Notes under the pieces: generated by a model
The model's input: only the letters and a program-made list of their open reading frames with translations
Told to the model about the DNA's origin: nothing
Databases searched by the model: none
Assembly (NCBI RefSeq): GCF_000382405.1
Contig: NZ_KB908256.1
Coordinates: 62,001-126,000 of the forward strand
Reading direction: 5' to 3'
Source of the DNA: Mycobacterium sp. 141
GTDB lineage: Bacteria; Actinomycetota; Actinomycetes; Mycobacteriales; Mycobacteriaceae
DNA: 64,000 nucleotides
Translations under genes and position numbers: made by a program
In this document: one piece after another, positions 62,801-64,000 of the stretch
How positions within the stretch are numbered: the stretch's first letter is position 1
Layout of the letters: each line of letters starts with the position of its first letter

Positions 62801-64000
62801 GACTCGCTCAACGCGCTGCAGCTGCGGCGTCGGATCAAGACTGAATTCGGTTGCGAGGTCGCGGCATCCGATCTGCTCGGCGGGGCTGATCTCGATGACG
62901 TGATCGGTTGGGTCGAGGCCGACGGCGAACCTGCCGAGACGGGCGAACTCGACCTGACCGGGATTCGTTCGGCGCGAGAGGATTTGGATCTGTTCGGGCT
63001 GGACGCCATGTCGCGGTTGCTGGACCCCGTGCTGAGCGACGGCGATGTGCACCATACGGCGGAGATCGTCGAGCGGCTCCAGATCGCGGACCGGCATCAG
63101 TGGATCCTGCGTCAGTGGCTGGGCGAACTGGTCACCCGTGGTTTCGTCGGCCGGGAAGCCGGTGGTTACCGCCGGTTGCGGCCACCTCCGTCGCCCACCC
63201 GGCACGACCTCGTCGCAGTGTGCGAGGACCTCGGTTATCCGGCGCCGTTCGGGGAATTCCTGGCCGCGGCCAACGAGCATCTGGGTGAGCTTGTCGCCGA
63301 CCGCCTCAGCCTGCAGGAGCTGCTGTTCCCGGACGGGTCGACGGCCACCGCCGATGCGTTCTACCGCGACAACGTCATCAGTCGCCACCTCAACCAGAAG
63401 GCGTGCGAGGCGGTCTCCGATACCGTTCGCCGGCTGATGACCGAGCGGTCGCCGGTGCGGATCCTGGAGCTGGGGGCGGGAGTGGGTGGCATGACGAACG
63501 CCATCGTCGGCGGTCTCGCCGGGCTACCGGTCGAATATCACTTCACCGATGTCTCGACGTTCTTCCTCAATGCGGCACAGCAGCGCTTCGCCGATACCCC
63601 GTGGATGACGTTCGGGATGGTCGACCTCAACACCGATCTCGGCGAGCAGCCGCCGTGCGACATCGTGGTCGCGGCCAACGTCGTCCACAACGCTCACGAC
63701 ATCGGCCGGACGCTCGACGAGATCCACGGCATCCTGCGGCCGGGCGGTGCGGTCATCCTGATCGAATTGTGTACCGCCCACTGCTCGTTGATGACATCGG
63801 TGTACTTCTTGATGTCACCGCGTCCCGGGCAGCCGCAAGTAGGCCTGACCGACGTGCGGGCCGGCACCGACCGGATCCTGTTGACCCGCGACGAGTGGCA
63901 CGGAGAGTTCACGCGGGCGGGTTTCGTCCCGGTGCCGACACTGCCCACCGGTGACGACCCGCTGGCATTGCTCGACCAGTACCTCCTCGGGGCGGTGCGC
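59885..64000 (+). CDS. mbtD: Polyketide synthase MbtD-like (AT-KR-ACP-methyltransferase), 3' end outside window
   Basis: The frame is open to the window end (at least 1372 residues; M. tuberculosis MbtD is about 1000). Positions are counted from 59885. Order: acyltransferase (about 95-420; GQGSQRPGMG, GHSQGE with active Ser near 187), ketoreductase (about 670-860; LITGGTGAVGLEFADHAA, active VYAAANRLLDAF), ACP (about 940-1010; LVASGLDSLNALQL, Ser near 973), then an about 330-residue SAM-methyltransferase (LLFPDGSTATADAFYRDN, VRILELGAGVGGMTNAIVGG near 1195). No ATG/GTG/TTG start fits: an ATT at 59885 with AGGAGAGG nine bases upstream, or a GTG at 59807 overlapping mbtC by 86 bases, are the options. 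It works with MbtC. Confidence 0.9.
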   Translation, partial: MSDYRLPDGSIPVLLSADTSGLLRAEAAALTSYLHDHPAAPPERVADMLFRTRLPKRYRALAMVTSHDGLVDALESVADGRGHPAVARSDDSAAPRRIAYVLPGQGSQRPGMGALFYQQVPAYRAEADRCDRVFGELFGTSPLGYLLGTTEVGDGTAMVQSALFVQMVALGAMWRSVGIDADAAVGHSQGEIAAAYLSGKMTLEDAVLVLGIRARAAETIASDAFAMAVVATDRDECEEVLARQYGWAQVSVVNSPRMVGISGERDTVQSAVDTLAARGLFTRVIPVSYPAHTNAVSQIRDVVVDAVRGGLRHGEFLDSDTELIGATLGGRVTSDLAVADYWFWNLRNTVRFDRAIAAAVAGGTDVFVELSEHPTLHLAIEENLAALQARATVVGTSERDAGDLSVFTANLAALAVNDIDYRWETLRSGSDATVTLPLLDFPNTQMNELPLWLPYHGVTAPPASVPAEPTTQPAPQARPDRDAQAQVLVEQWKLLTHRTVVAPRSLGIVDHTGECAELAAVLRTHAELQELHARMVVSPADADGVDALVVLQPALERMTVDAAAAQVAAFFADRTWWFPPAAGLTDYWLITVGAEPVLADDGPPEPVAAALAAGFRCLSSEYADTAFRHLDLPAGRVDAGAIIAALHTAGEPELALREGGLYAKRLVDTGTQPTTVSLTGRHVLITGGTGAVGLEFADHAARAGARRITLASRSGMSAATADRLRRLSEITDVRVVACDVTDADAVARLAGDMQDAPVDLLVHAVMDGEGTGDTALADLSADQIGRGLQGKAIGLARVLDAVPLSGEARILLCSSMASVLGGRGKIVYAAANRLLDAFAHTLRAEGRDCVSVQWGQWAVFEGRGRAEIANLAEIGYRAMPSTVAIELGLSRLPATAAVVAFDLDRARSRFDLLGYGPTLSELAQPVEPRVVPVVDRDEPDVRQRLVSLFAEVIGVDDLQALDSTAPLVASGLDSLNALQLRRRIKTEFGCEVAASDLLGGADLDDVIGWVEADGEPAETGELDLTGIRSAREDLDLFGLDAMSRLLDPVLSDGDVHHTAEIVERLQIADRHQWILRQWLGELVTRGFVGREAGGYRRLRPPPSPTRHDLVAVCEDLGYPAPFGEFLAAANEHLGELVADRLSLQELLFPDGSTATADAFYRDNVISRHLNQKACEAVSDTVRRLMTERSPVRILELGAGVGGMTNAIVGGLAGLPVEYHFTDVSTFFLNAAQQRFADTPWMTFGMVDLNTDLGEQPPCDIVVAANVVHNAHDIGRTLDEIHGILRPGGAVILIELCTAHCSLMTSVYFLMSPRPGQPQVGLTDVRAGTDRILLTRDEWHGEFTRAGFVPVPTLPTGDDPLALLDQYLLGAVR

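Overview
The window is high-GC actinobacterial DNA and reads as a chromosomal segment of a fast-growing-type mycobacterium (Mycolicibacterium-like). The gene order follows the M. tuberculosis interval from lepA (Rv2404c) through cysteine/sulfate genes, sirA-cysH-che1, hemW, the mycobactin locus and hrcA-dnaJ2 to glyS (Rv2357c). Assignments come from motifs, order and remembered families; no database search was run.

Layout. 1-4.9 kb: the 3' end of lepA, an LppR-like lipoprotein, a patch of broken genes (permease, acetyltransferase, acyl-CoA dehydrogenase), an oxidoreductase and a methyltransferase. 4.9-5.3 kb: a gene-free element with inverted repeats. 5.4-24 kb is a sulfur/cysteine region. 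It holds a cysteine desulfurase with a long disordered cargo-like N-terminus and its family 2A encapsulin shell, a divergent TQXA-like gene, LysR plus a YeiH-type transporter, a GH15 trehalase, the sulfate ABC operon subI-cysTWA, a CstR/CstB-like persulfide module, and sirA-cysH-che1. Three very short ORFs ending in cysteine runs (8303-8371, 14267-14359, 23442-23347) sit upstream of three of these units. They look like the polycysteine, leaderless attenuator peptides known from mycobacteria, so sulfate uptake and reduction and the TQXA-like gene are probably cysteine-controlled.

24.7-42.9 kb is the main mycobactin cluster: mbtI, divergent mbtA/mbtB, mbtE, mbtF, mbtG, mbtH, with IdeR-like boxes before mbtI and between mbtA and mbtB. 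mbtC, mbtD and mbtT are missing from it. They appear about 15 kb downstream (57.8 kb to the window end) behind their own strong IdeR-like box. The MbtD-like protein carries an extra SAM-methyltransferase domain after the ACP and runs off the window, which suggests a methyl-branched mycobactin or another tailoring step.

43-57.8 kb is conserved housekeeping: hrcA, dnaJ2, rsmE, a tiny secreted peptide, phoH, ybeY, a CBS transporter-like protein, a degenerate cytidine-deaminase-like protein, era, a repeat-containing secreted protein, amiA2, recO, uppS, a conserved hypothetical, zur, smtB and glyS. Iron (IdeR), zinc (Zur/SmtB) and cysteine controls therefore lie side by side in this window.
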